Shown: positions 10,498 to 18,822 of the stretch, one piece after another
Numbering within the stretch: the stretch's first letter is position 1
How the letters are laid out: the number at the start of each line of letters is the position of its first letter
From: Myxococcota bacterium
Lineage (GTDB): Bacteria > Myxococcota_A > Bradymonadia > UBA7976 > UBA1532
DNA: 64,000 bases
Assembly (NCBI GenBank): GCA_963169045.1
Contig: CAUJDF010000103.1
Span: 124,001 to 188,000, forward strand
Direction of reading: 5' to 3'
The notes under the pieces: generated by a model
The model's input: the letters and a program-made list of their open reading frames with translations, nothing else
What the model was told of the DNA's origin: nothing
The model's database searches: none
Position numbers and translations under genes: made by a program

Positions 10498-10605
10498 CCG
10501 CTCCCCTCCGGTCCGCTCGTCGATGCGCACATGAGGGGTCGGCGGCGGGGGGCGTGTCAAGCGGGCGCCTTTGACTTCGCGGCCCGCCTGCGCGTTCAAT
10601 CGGCC

Positions 10606-12150
10606 ATGCGCGCGGCCGATTACGACGCGTTCCTCTACGACGACCACCCGTTCGCGGCCACGCACCCCGACCGGCTCGGCACCGTCGCGGCCCTGTTCGG
10701 CATGACGCCGGCGCCGGCGGAGCGCTGCCGCGTCCTCGAGCTCGGTTGCGGCCTCGGCGGCAACGTCGTCGCGATGGCGGCGGCCATGCCCGGCAGCTCG
10801 TTCGTGGGCGTCGACGCCTCGAGCCGCCAGATCGAGGCCGGCCGGGCCGACGCCGAGGCGCTCGGCCTGCGCAACGTGCGCCTGCTCGCGCGCGACCTGC
10901 GCGACCTCGGCGAGGACGTGGGCGAGGTCGACTACGTCATCTGCCACGGGGTGTATTCGTGGGTGGCGCCCGACGTCCAGGCAGCCATCCTCGACATCTG
11001 TCGAAGGCACCTCGCACCGCAGGGCGTGGCCTACGTCAGCTACAACACCTACCCCGGATGGCACGCGCGCGGCATGGTGCGCGACATTTTGCGGCGCCAC
11101 GTGCCGGACGACGGCACCCCGGCGGCGCGTGTCGCCGCGGCGCGCGCGGTGCTGCGCTTCCTCGCCGAGGGCCTGCCGGCGGCGCGCGACCCGCTCGCCG
11201 ACTGGCTGAAGAGCCAGGTCGACCACCTGCGCACCGCGTCCGACGCCTACCTGCTGTACGAGTACCTCGTCGAGCGCAACGAGCCGCTGTGGTTCGGCGA
11301 CTTCGTGGCGCGGGCGACGGCGGCGGGCCTGCGCTACGTCGGCGACGCCGAGCTGGCGCTGATGATGCCGGAGCGCTACGGCGCCGCGGTGGCGCTGCGC
11401 GTGCGTTCGATGGCCGAGCGCCAGGTGGAGGCGGAGCAGCACCTCGACCTGATCGCGCTGCGCTACTTCCGGCGGTCGCTGCTGTGCCGCGCCGAGGTGC
11501 CGCTGGACCGCGGCCTGTCGGGCGCGCGGCTGCGCGGTCTGCGCGTCGGCACATCGCTCGCGCCCGCCGATCCGGCGATGGACCCGGCAGCCGAGGGGCC
11601 CGCCGTGTTCGAGGGACCCGAAGAGGCCACCGTCACCACGAGCGACGGGCTGCTGAAGGCGGCGCTGCTCGTGCTCGCAGCGCGCGCGCCCGAGGACCTG
11701 GACTTCGAGTCGCTGACCGCGGCCGCGCGCGCGCGGCTCGGCGGCGCGGCCGACGAGGACCTCGACACGCTCGGCGACGCCCTGCTCGAGGTGTACGCCG
11801 GCGGGCAGGTGTCGCTGGGCCGGTGGCGGCGGCCGGTGGTCGCGGCGGTGGCGGAGCGGCCCGTCGCCTTCGCCCTGGCGCGCCACCGGGCGGCGCGGGG
11901 CGCGCGCACCGCCCCCAACCTGCAGCTCGAGAGCATCGCCCTCGACCCGCTCGACCGCGTGCTGCTGCCGCGGCTCGACGGCGCGCACGACCGCGCGGCG
12001 CTCGTCGCGGCGGCGGTGGCGGCGGTGGCGGCGGGGACGGTGCAGCTCACCGCGGGCGGGGCGCCGGTCCGCGATCCGGAGGTGGTGGCGGATCTCGTCG
12101 ACGCGAAGGTGCAGGCCTATCTGCGGGCGTCGCTGCTCGTGGACGGGTGA
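10606..12150 (+). CDS. SAM methyltransferase with regulatory domain
   Basis: A class I SAM-dependent methyltransferase fold occupies the N-terminal 200 or so residues. Motif I is VLELGCGLGGN (residues 43-53) and the acidic ribose-binding residue is in FVGVDASSRQ. The following GVYSWVAPDVQ and SYNTYPGWHARGMVRD segments are characteristic of proteins carrying the methyltransferase regulatory domain (PF10119-type), which fills the middle of the 514 residues. The C-terminal part is a winged-helix-like region. The substrate is unknown. The ATG at 10606 is chosen because family members start with a YD-x-hydrophobic-Y motif, here YDAFLYDDHPF. The long upstream open frame is antisense to the kelch gene and not coding. 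Confidence 0.88.
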   Translation: MRAADYDAFLYDDHPFAATHPDRLGTVAALFGMTPAPAERCRVLELGCGLGGNVVAMAAAMPGSSFVGVDASSRQIEAGRADAEALGLRNVRLLARDLRDLGEDVGEVDYVICHGVYSWVAPDVQAAILDICRRHLAPQGVAYVSYNTYPGWHARGMVRDILRRHVPDDGTPAARVAAARAVLRFLAEGLPAARDPLADWLKSQVDHLRTASDAYLLYEYLVERNEPLWFGDFVARATAAGLRYVGDAELALMMPERYGAAVALRVRSMAERQVEAEQHLDLIALRYFRRSLLCRAEVPLDRGLSGARLRGLRVGTSLAPADPAMDPAAEGPAVFEGPEEATVTTSDGLLKAALLVLAARAPEDLDFESLTAAARARLGGAADEDLDTLGDALLEVYAGGQVSLGRWRRPVVAAVAERPVAFALARHRAARGARTAPNLQLESIALDPLDRVLLPRLDGAHDRAALVAAAVAAVAAGTVQLTAGGAPVRDPEVVADLVDAKVQAYLRASLLVDG

Positions 12151-12153
12151 CGG

Positions 12154-12375
12154 TCAGGCGTCGGGCAGCGAGTCCATCATCTCTTTGATCTCGCGGATCT
12201 TGCCGCGCAGCTCCTCCTGCACCCCGCCCGGCAGCTGCGGCCAGTCGTGCTTGTGCAGATAGCGCCATTGCCCCATCCGCTTCTCGGACTGCGCCTGGAA
12301 GTCCTTGAAGTTCGCCAGTTCCTTGTTCAGCTCGGCGATGCGGCGGCGGGCGTCTTCTTTGGTGCGGATGCGCAT
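12154..12375 (-). CDS. Small helical hypothetical protein
   Basis: Starting at the ATG at 12375, this encodes a 73-residue charged helical protein (MRIRTKEDARRRIAELNKEL onward). It has heptad spacing consistent with a short coiled coil and a WRYLHKHDWPQL turn. An upstream ATG would add 18 unlikely residues. It ends 3 bp from the convergent methyltransferase. No family is recognised. Confidence 0.55.
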   Translation of the reverse strand: MRIRTKEDARRRIAELNKELANFKDFQAQSEKRMGQWRYLHKHDWPQLPGGVQEELRGKIREIKEMMDSLPDA

Positions 12376-12510
12376 GTCCCCGAATGTAGGGCGGGTGGCG
12401 TGCGGCGGTAAAGCCGGTGGCCACTCCACGCCGTCGCGCAGCGGATGTCAGCCCCGCGGAGGGCCGCTCGGCAACCGAGACGGCAGGTGTTCGGGGCCGT
12501 GCCGCGCTGC

Positions 12511-12996
12511 TCAGCGCGTGTACTTGGCACCCACGACCGCCGCCACGTCCGACCGCCCGCGGTTGATCTCGTAGATCGCGATGCTCGCCGCGATGGCGAC
12601 GTTCAGGCTCGCCACCGGCGCGAACTGCGGGATCGTCATCACCGCCGCGCAGCGCGCGAGGAACGTTGCCGGCAGACCGCGCTGCTCGTTGCCGACCACC
12701 AGCGCCACGCGCTCGGGGAACGCCGCGCCGGCGATCGAAGCACCGCCGATCTCCAGCGCCACCGGCGCGCACCCGTCGGCCGCGCACCACGCGAAGAACG
12801 CGTCGTCGTCGGGCACCTGCACGATGCGCGCTTCGCGCTCGAGCTTGCGCGACACGGACTGGAACTTCTTGCGGAACGCCCATGGCACCGGGTCGACGAC
12901 GACGAGCGCGTCGCCGCCGAAGGCCACGTGCGAGCGCACGATCATCCCGGCGTTGACCGGGCTCTTCACGTTCCACAGGACGGTGTGGAAGGTCAC
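12511..12996 (-). CDS. SpoU/TrmH-family RNA 2'-O-methyltransferase
   Basis: This 161-residue SPOUT methyltransferase has all three family motifs. Motif 1 is KSPVNAGMIVR (11-21), motif 2 VGNEQRGLP (101-109), and motif 3 IPQFAPVASLNVAIA (122-136). These form the trefoil knot that binds SAM. The substrate is tRNA or rRNA ribose; the exact position cannot be told. The length fits the small TrmL-like class without an N-terminal substrate domain. The GTG at 12996 gives the normal N terminus; no good ribosome site is visible, so the start is less certain than the family. It is divergent from the lipid kinase gene. Confidence 0.88.
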   Translation of the reverse strand: MTFHTVLWNVKSPVNAGMIVRSHVAFGGDALVVVDPVPWAFRKKFQSVSRKLEREARIVQVPDDDAFFAWCAADGCAPVALEIGGASIAGAAFPERVALVVGNEQRGLPATFLARCAAVMTIPQFAPVASLNVAIAASIAIYEINRGRSDVAAVVGAKYTR

Positions 12997-13083
12997 GGCG
13001 CGCGACCCACTGGTGGCCCGCCGCCGGCGTTTCGAGCGCGCGCCGCCCCGGCCCGCTCGCGCGTCGAACCCGGGGAGGCGCCG

Positions 13084-14058
13084 ATGCCGCGTTGGTTGGT
13101 CCTCATGAACCAGGCCGCCGGGACCCTGCTCGACGGCAAGCAGGACGACATCCCCGAGCGCATTCGCGCCACGCTCGCCGCGCGCGGCATCGACGCCGAG
13201 GTGCGCGCCTGCCCCGGCGACGCGCTCGGCGCGACCGCCCGGAACGCCACGGACTTCGACGCCGTCATCGCCGCCGGGGGCGACGGCACGGTCGGCGCCG
13301 TGGCCTCGGCGCTCCTCGGCACGGGACGCCCGATGGGCGTCATCCCGCTCGGCACCTTCAACCACTTCGCCAAGGACCTCGGGGTGCCGCTCGAGGTGGA
13401 GGCGGCCGCCGAGGCGCTCGCCCGCGGGGACGCCGAGGAGGTGGCGGTGGGCGAGCTCGACGGGCGCGTCTTCCTCAACTTCTCGGCGGTGGGTCTGCAC
13501 CCGGCGCTCGCCGAGGAGCGCGAGGCGCAACGCCGGGCCGGGCGCAGCCGCTGGGTGGCGGTGGCGCTGGCGTTCGCGCGGGCGTTGCGGCGCTTTCCGC
13601 TGGTGCGCGTGCGGCTCGGGCTGCCCGTCCGCTCGCTGTGGCGGGTGACGCCCGGCGTGATCGTTTGCATCAATCCGTACCAGATGCGCGCCTTCGGGGT
13701 GGCCGACGCGAGCTACCCGGATCGGCGCGTCCTCAACGTGTACGTCGCGCGCAGCCGCAGCCCGCTGCGCCTGCTCTGGCTGCTGGCGCGCGCGCTCGTC
13801 GGCCGCATCGAAGGTGCCGCCGACTTCGAGGCGATCGCCACCACCTCGCTCACGCTACACGTCGGGCGGGGCCCGGTGCGCGTCTCGATCGACGGCGAGA
13901 TCTGCGAGGTCCGCTCGCCGCTGCGCTACCGCCTCGCGCCCGCCTCGCTGACCGTCATCCGCCCGCCCGCGACCTCGCCCGCCGACCGGCCGTCGAACCG
14001 GGGCGAGGGCACGGAGACGGGCACGTCCGATGCGCAACACCGAGCGTCGTCAGGGTGA
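13084..14058 (+). CDS. Diacylglycerol kinase catalytic-domain lipid kinase
   Basis: The 324-residue cytosolic enzyme carries the DAG-kinase signature GGDGT (65-69) and the second conserved block PLGTFNHFAKDLGVP. A C-terminal beta domain with VSIDGE follows, as in YegS/DgkB lipid kinases. It should phosphorylate diacylglycerol, sphingosine or a related lipid with ATP. The last 30 or so residues are hydrophilic and probably disordered. GGGGAGG lies just before the ATG. The next gene, 33 bp downstream on the same strand, is a lipid-related membrane protein, so the pair may act in one lipid pathway. Confidence 0.88.
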   Translation: MPRWLVLMNQAAGTLLDGKQDDIPERIRATLAARGIDAEVRACPGDALGATARNATDFDAVIAAGGDGTVGAVASALLGTGRPMGVIPLGTFNHFAKDLGVPLEVEAAAEALARGDAEEVAVGELDGRVFLNFSAVGLHPALAEEREAQRRAGRSRWVAVALAFARALRRFPLVRVRLGLPVRSLWRVTPGVIVCINPYQMRAFGVADASYPDRRVLNVYVARSRSPLRLLWLLARALVGRIEGAADFEAIATTSLTLHVGRGPVRVSIDGEICEVRSPLRYRLAPASLTVIRPPATSPADRPSNRGEGTETGTSDAQHRASSG

Positions 14059-14091
14059 CACCACGCGACCACGCCCACACGAGGGACGGCA

Positions 14092-15081
14092 TTGACGCGC
14101 CTCGTCGCCGGGGTGGTCGTCACCGTCGCGCTGCTCGCGTGGACGCTCCACGGCGTGTCGTGGTCCGCCGTGGGTCACGCCGTCGCGGGGGCGCACCCCG
14201 GCTGGCTGCTGCTCGGGGTGCTGACGCTGGCGCCGGTGTTCGCGCTGCGGGCGCGACGCTGGGGGACGCTGCTGTCGGCGAGCGGCGATCCGGGGCCGTT
14301 CGCGGCGCGGCACGCGGCGGTCTGGATCGGATACGCGGGCAACTGCCTGCTGCCGGCCTCCGCGGGGGAGATCGCGCGCGTCGGCGCGCTGCGCGCCACC
14401 GCCGGCGTCGCGCCGGGCGCGGCCTTCGGGGCCATCGTCGCCGAGCGCATGCTCGACGCCGTGGTCGTCTTCCTGCTGCTGCTCTGGCCGTGGACGGCCG
14501 TCGCCTCCGACGCGGGGCTGACCGCCTTCCACGTCACGCTGCTCGGCGGCACGCTCCTGGCGGGCGCGGTGGGCCTGTTCATCGCCGCGCACCGGGCCCC
14601 GGCCTTCGCGCGGCTCGCGGGCCGCATCGCGGCGGCGGTGGGGCTGGCGAAGGCGGCGCCCCGCGTGGAGCGGCTCGTCGGCTCGCTGCTCGGCGGCCTG
14701 GCGGCGCTGCGCCGGCCGCGCCTGTTCGCGCGGGCGTTCGCCGAGACGGTCCTGCTCTGGGTGTGCAACGCCGGGCTGTACTGGGCCGTGCTGCTGGCGC
14801 TCGGCCTGGACGGCCCCGGCCTCCCCGGCGCCGTGCTCGTCCTCAGCCTGACCGCCTTCAGCATGGCGCTGCCGTCGACGCCCGGCTTCTTCGGCCCATA
14901 CGAGGCCGCCGTGCGCGTGGCGCTCGCGCCCTTCGCCATCGCCCACGGGAGCGTCGTCGCCTGCGCGCTGACGCTGCACCTGCTCATCTTCGGCACCTGC
15001 ATCGTCGTCGGCCTCTCCTTCGCCGCCCGCCTCGGCACGCCGCTCTTCCGACGCGCGTCACCAGACACCGACATCCGCTGA
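14092..15081 (+). CDS. LPG-synthase-type integral membrane protein (UPF0104)
   Basis: This 329-residue protein has about seven or eight hydrophobic segments and the motifs of the lysylphosphatidylglycerol synthase transmembrane family (PF03706). These include RARRWGTLL, GYAGNCLLPASAGEIARV, AERMLDAVVV and the C-terminal ALPSTPGFFGPYEAAV. Members flip or handle lipids in the inner membrane. The soluble aminoacyl-transferase half of MprF is absent, so aminoacylation is not expected. Translation probably starts at TTG 14092, 5 bp after GAGGGA; no ATG or GTG is better placed. It follows the DAG-kinase-like gene closely. Confidence 0.85.
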   Translation: MTRLVAGVVVTVALLAWTLHGVSWSAVGHAVAGAHPGWLLLGVLTLAPVFALRARRWGTLLSASGDPGPFAARHAAVWIGYAGNCLLPASAGEIARVGALRATAGVAPGAAFGAIVAERMLDAVVVFLLLLWPWTAVASDAGLTAFHVTLLGGTLLAGAVGLFIAAHRAPAFARLAGRIAAAVGLAKAAPRVERLVGSLLGGLAALRRPRLFARAFAETVLLWVCNAGLYWAVLLALGLDGPGLPGAVLVLSLTAFSMALPSTPGFFGPYEAAVRVALAPFAIAHGSVVACALTLHLLIFGTCIVVGLSFAARLGTPLFRRASPDTDIR

Positions 15082-15187
15082 CCGGGCGTTACCGTTCCCT
15101 CCCATTCCGCACGCAGGATCGGGCGTCCCCCGGGTGGCACGCGCTTTGAGAAGTCAGGACGCGTGTTCTCGGGAGGAGGAGATACGG

Positions 15188-15568
15188 ATGAAGAAGGTCC
15201 TATGGGCGCTCGCCCTCGTGGCGGGTATGACCGGCTGTGGCAAGAAGGAGGACGGAGGAAGCACCGCGCAAGCCTCGTCGGCCGTCACCGCCGAGGCGAA
15301 GTCGCTCTTCGACACCCGCTGCGCTTCGTGCCACGGCACCGGCGGGAAGGGTGACGGCGCGGCCGCGGCAGCGCTGAACCCCAAGCCGCGCGACTACACC
15401 GACGCGGCCTGGCAGGCCAGCGTGACCGACGAGCAGATCGCGAAGACCATCGTCGAGGGCGGCGCCGCGGTGGGCAAGAGCCCGCTGATGCCGCCCGCCC
15501 CCGACCTCAAGGACAAGCCCGACCAGGTCAAGGGCCTCGTCGCGCTCATCCGGAGTTACAAGAAGTGA
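15188..15568 (+). CDS. Lipoprotein c-type cytochrome
   Basis: This 126-residue class I cytochrome c has a lipoprotein signal (LVAGMTGC, Cys17), the heme attachment motif CASCH (45-49) and a likely axial Met101 in LMPPAPDL. It should be anchored in the envelope and carry electrons in the periplasm. The ribosome site GGAGGAGGAG precedes the ATG by about 7 bp. Its stop overlaps the start of hemN (GTGA), so the two are translationally coupled. Pairing with an anaerobic heme-synthesis enzyme suggests a link to low-oxygen respiration; that is inference. Confidence 0.9.
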   Translation: MKKVLWALALVAGMTGCGKKEDGGSTAQASSAVTAEAKSLFDTRCASCHGTGGKGDGAAAAALNPKPRDYTDAAWQASVTDEQIAKTIVEGGAAVGKSPLMPPAPDLKDKPDQVKGLVALIRSYKK

Positions 15569-16908
15569 ACATCGCCGAGGCCGTCGTCCGCCGCCACGAC
15601 GTGCGCGGGCCACGGTATACGAGCTATCCCACCGCGCCCGTGTGGCGGCCCGAGTTCGGGCCGGAGGACCACGCGGCGGCGTTGCGGCGCGCGGGCGAGC
15701 GGCCCGGCGATCCCCTGTCGCTCTACGTTCACGTGCCCTTCTGCCACCAGCTGTGCCTCTACTGCGGCTGCAACGTGGTCGTCTCGCGCGACCCGACGCG
15801 CCCCGATCCGTACCTCGAGGACGTCGCCCGCGAGATGGACATGGCCGCGGCGCTGCTCGGCGACCGCCGCACGGTGCGGCAGATCCACTGGGGCGGCGGC
15901 ACGCCGACCTTCCTCGACGAGGCGCAGTCCAACAGGCTCTTCGCCGACCTGCGGCAGCGCTTCCACATCGCCGACGACTGCGAGATCGCCATCGAGGTGA
16001 AGCCGGCCGACACCGACGCGAAGCGCCTCGAGCTGCTGCGCGCGCTCGGCTTCAACCGCCTCTCGATGGGCGTGCAGGACTTCGACCCCGCCGTGCAGCA
16101 GGCGGTCGGCCGGCTGCAGTCCGAGGAGCAGACGGCGGGGCTCCTCGAAGACGCGCGCCGGCTCGGCTTCGGCAGCGTCAACTTCGACCTCATCTACGGC
16201 CTGCCGCGCCAGCGCCCCGAGACGTGGACGCGCACGCTCGAGGCCGTGGTGCGCATGCGGCCGGACCGCATCGCCGCGTATTCGTTCGCGTTCGTGCCCG
16301 ACCTGCGCCCGCACCAGAAGAAGCTGCCCGTCGACGAGATCCCGACGGGCGCGGCCAAGATGGAGCTCTTCCGGTTGACGTGGGAGGTCCTGTCGGCCGC
16401 GGGCTACGTGCCCATCGGCATGGACCACTTCGCGCTGCCCGAGGACCCGATGGCGCGCGCGCAGGCCGCCGGCACGCTGTGGCGCAACTTCCAGGGCTAC
16501 ACGGTGCGCTCGGGCGACGACACGGTGGCCTTCGGCGTCACCGCGATCAGCGACGCCGGCGCGGCGTACGTCCAGAACGTGAAGGGCATCGGCAAGTACC
16601 GCGCGCTCGTGCGCGCCGGCATCCTGCCGACCGAGCGCGGCCACGCGCTGAACGCCGACGATCTCGAGCGCCGCCGCCTGATCACCGACTTGATGTGCAA
16701 CCTGTCCGTCGACCTCGGCCGCGACGCCGAGCGCCGCTTCGCGCCGGAGCTCGCGCGCCTGCGCGACGCGCCGCTCACCGAGCTCGCCACCGTCGAGGGG
16801 ACGCGCGTCGTGCTCACCGAGCTCGGCCGCGTCTTCATGCGCAACGTGGCCATGGTGTTCGACCGCTACCTCCCGGCCGACGGCGGCTCCTTCTCGCGCA
16901 CCGTCTGA
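15565..16908 (+). CDS. hemN: Oxygen-independent coproporphyrinogen III oxidase (HemN)
   Basis: This 447-residue radical SAM enzyme decarboxylates coproporphyrinogen III to protoporphyrinogen IX in heme synthesis without oxygen. Cys60, Cys64 and Cys67 of PFCHQLCLYCGC bind the 4Fe-4S cluster, and Cys69 is also present. The N-terminal RYTSYPTAPVW motif distinguishes true HemN from HemW, as does the full length. GGGTPTF and NRLSMGVQDFD are also typical. Translation starts with GTG overlapping the stop of the cytochrome gene. The second SAM and C-terminal substrate-lid regions are present, so the enzyme looks complete. Confidence 0.95.
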   Translation: MNIAEAVVRRHDVRGPRYTSYPTAPVWRPEFGPEDHAAALRRAGERPGDPLSLYVHVPFCHQLCLYCGCNVVVSRDPTRPDPYLEDVAREMDMAAALLGDRRTVRQIHWGGGTPTFLDEAQSNRLFADLRQRFHIADDCEIAIEVKPADTDAKRLELLRALGFNRLSMGVQDFDPAVQQAVGRLQSEEQTAGLLEDARRLGFGSVNFDLIYGLPRQRPETWTRTLEAVVRMRPDRIAAYSFAFVPDLRPHQKKLPVDEIPTGAAKMELFRLTWEVLSAAGYVPIGMDHFALPEDPMARAQAAGTLWRNFQGYTVRSGDDTVAFGVTAISDAGAAYVQNVKGIGKYRALVRAGILPTERGHALNADDLERRRLITDLMCNLSVDLGRDAERRFAPELARLRDAPLTELATVEGTRVVLTELGRVFMRNVAMVFDRYLPADGGSFSRTV

Positions 16909-16924
16909 TACGATCCGCCGCGCC

Positions 16925-17063
16925 ATGAGCGGCCCCCCCACGTAACGCCGAAGCCGAGCGCGTCCGCGCGATGACGCCGCGCGAGCGCATGATCCTCGCG
17001 CTCACGCTGCGCGACCGCATGGCCTGGGTGGAGCGCCTGCGCCGGGGCGTCCGCGGTGAGTGA
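16925..17063 (+). pseudogene. 45-residue ORF interrupted in a C7 run
   Basis: From the ATG at 16925 the frame stops after six codons. If one base is removed from the seven-C run at 16933-16939, it continues to 17063. The result would be a 45-residue helical peptide containing RAMTPRERMILALTLRDR. The region downstream of the run is open in that frame. This is either a real frameshift or a homopolymer sequencing error. The family is not recognised. Confidence 0.3.
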
Positions 17064-17112
17064 GCGCGCCGCCTGACCGCTCCGCCGCCGCATCTTACGA
17101 GGCGGAGGTGTG

Positions 17113-17343
17113 ATGGCCGAGCGCACCGAGAAGCAGAAGATGCACCCGCGCGTCCCCGCGCTGCGGCGCGCCGGCCTCGAGCGCGGGCGGCCGGTGCGCG
17201 TCGGGCGCAACGTCTGGATCGGCGGCGGCGCCCTCCTGCTGCCCGGCGTGACCGTCGGCGACGACGCCATCATCGGCGCGGGCAGCGCCGTGCCGGCGGG
17301 CGCCACTCTTGCCGGCAACCCGGCCCGGCCGCTCGCGCGCTGA
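17113..17343 (+). pseudogene. Internally deleted maltose/galactoside O-acetyltransferase
   Basis: The 76 residues look like both ends of a LacA/Maa-type hexapeptide acetyltransferase with the middle removed. MAERTEKQKM resembles the start of the Mac domain. It runs directly into HPRVPALRRAGLERGRPV, which matches the family segment that begins at the catalytic His. The C-terminal left-handed helix coils follow (VGRNVWIGGGALLLPGVTVG, IIGAGSAV, GNPAR). A normal member has about 185 residues, so roughly 110 are missing. The Mac domain and most coils are lost, and activity is unlikely. GGAGG precedes the ATG, so it may still be translated. Confidence 0.6.
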
Positions 17344-18732
17344 TCATTCGAGCAGGCGGTCGGCGCTCTCTTGCGCGAAGCCGACGGCGCCCGACACGAA
17401 GAGGACGACGCGCCAGTCGCGGCGGTCCACGCGCACGAAGGACGGCTCGCCGAGCAGGCTCTGGAAGCTGCGCGGGACGACGTCGTGCCCGACGCCGAGC
17501 TGGACCTCGGCGCCGACGGCGAGCGTCGTGCTCTCGCCGAGGTGCCCGGCGCTCAGCGTGGCGCCGTAGTAGTCGACGTGGGCGGCGGCGAGGCGCTCGG
17601 GCGAGGCCGGGATGGACGGCGCCGAGGTGCGGTTGGTGAAGAGGCCGGCGCGCAGGGGCCACGCGGGTCCGGGGCGCCACTCCACGCCGAGGGCGGCGTC
17701 GACGACGGGGTCGGCCTCGACCGACGACACGATCTCGGCCGGGCCGCCACGCCGGCGGGTGGTCGCCGAGAAACGCTCGTAATTCAAAGGGAAGTGGCCC
17801 GACAGGTCCGCCGTGAGCACCCAGTCGTCGCCGCGGAGCGCCGCGCCCGCGCGGCAGCTCCAGGGCAGGACCGAGGCGACGTCGAGGCCGCCGTCGCGCT
17901 GGCTGTCGTAGACGGGCTCGGCGTCGGCGCGGGCCGGATCGCCGGAGGTGACGAGGATGGTGCGTACCTCGCCCTCGCCGTAGACGCCGAGCGACGAGGT
18001 GCTGCACGCGAGGCCCAGCGACCAGGCGGGCGAGGCGCGCCAAAGCACGCCGGCGCGGGCGAGCAGGCTGTGGGCGCTCGTCTCCTCGCCGGTGGTCGCG
18101 TCGGCGAACGCGGTGCGCATCCCCTCGGAATCCCTGAGAATCGAGACGCGCCGGGCGCTGAGATCGCGCGTGTGCTCCGCCCAGTGCACCGACACGCCGA
18201 GCGCCAGGTCCTCGCGCGCGCGCACCGCCCACGTCAGCCCACGCAGGACGATGCGGTCGAGGCGGTCGAGCTCCGCGGACTGCTGGTGGGTGTCGAAGCC
18301 CTCGGGTCGGGACACCGGCTCCGTCGTGCTGCCCGAGAACGACTCCTCGCTCTCCGACGCCAGGAACGTGGAGAGCGCGAGGACGTGGCGCCCACGTTCG
18401 CCGAAGGCTTTGCTGATCACCGAGCTCGACGGCACGGGGACGAAGTCCTCGGAGAGCAGGTCCGCGCCCTCGCCGTGCTCGACGAAGAGACCGCGCTGCA
18501 TGCGCCGCCGGTCGAGGCCGACGAAGTGCAGCGATCCGGAGAAGCGCACGCCCGCGAGCATCGCCAGGCCCGCCGGGTTGTAGATGAGCGCCTCGGGCTC
18601 GTCGGCGTAGGCGGTGACGGCGCCGCCCATGCCCATCGCGCGGCGGCCGTAGCGGAACGTCTCGAAGTGGAACTCGTCGGCCGCCGCGGCGAGCGGTGCG
18701 GCGGCGAGCAGCGCGGCGATCGGGAGCCTCAT
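17344..18732 (-). CDS. FadL/OmpP1-type outer-membrane transport protein
   Basis: A signal peptide (MRLPIAALLAAAPLAAAADE) leads into the FadL hallmark GRRAMGMGGAVTAYADEPEA-LIYNPAGLA near the mature N terminus, which forms the hatch of these barrels. The rest is alternating strand sequence typical of a 14-stranded outer-membrane barrel for hydrophobic compounds. It has 462 residues from the ATG at 18732; an ATG at 18744 would add four residues, and neither has a clear ribosome site. The substrate is unknown. Its stop codon abuts that of the convergent acetyltransferase remnant. Confidence 0.82.
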   Translation of the reverse strand: MRLPIAALLAAAPLAAAADEFHFETFRYGRRAMGMGGAVTAYADEPEALIYNPAGLAMLAGVRFSGSLHFVGLDRRRMQRGLFVEHGEGADLLSEDFVPVPSSSVISKAFGERGRHVLALSTFLASESEESFSGSTTEPVSRPEGFDTHQQSAELDRLDRIVLRGLTWAVRAREDLALGVSVHWAEHTRDLSARRVSILRDSEGMRTAFADATTGEETSAHSLLARAGVLWRASPAWSLGLACSTSSLGVYGEGEVRTILVTSGDPARADAEPVYDSQRDGGLDVASVLPWSCRAGAALRGDDWVLTADLSGHFPLNYERFSATTRRRGGPAEIVSSVEADPVVDAALGVEWRPGPAWPLRAGLFTNRTSAPSIPASPERLAAAHVDYYGATLSAGHLGESTTLAVGAEVQLGVGHDVVPRSFQSLLGEPSFVRVDRRDWRVVLFVSGAVGFAQESADRLLE

Positions 18733-18822
18733 CACCCCAATCATGCGCCGCGGCGCGCCGGAATCCGCAATGGTCGATACACGTCGACACAACTCGCCCG
18801 GTTCTGGACTAGGGTTCGCGGA

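Noticed and set aside
7456-10605. N-terminal extension of the methyltransferase gene
   Set aside because: The frame is open for about 3 kb upstream but lies antisense to the kelch lipoprotein. The family N terminus begins at 10606.
12047-12976. Alternative minus-strand frame over the small helical gene and RNA methylase
   Set aside because: Its translation is arginine-rich and without motifs, whereas the other frames give a SpoU methylase and a compact helical protein.
15135-15150. Sigma-54-like sequence before the cytochrome gene
   Set aside because: TGGCACGCGCTTTGAG has the -24 element, but the essential GC at -12 is GA, so it is not listed as a promoter.
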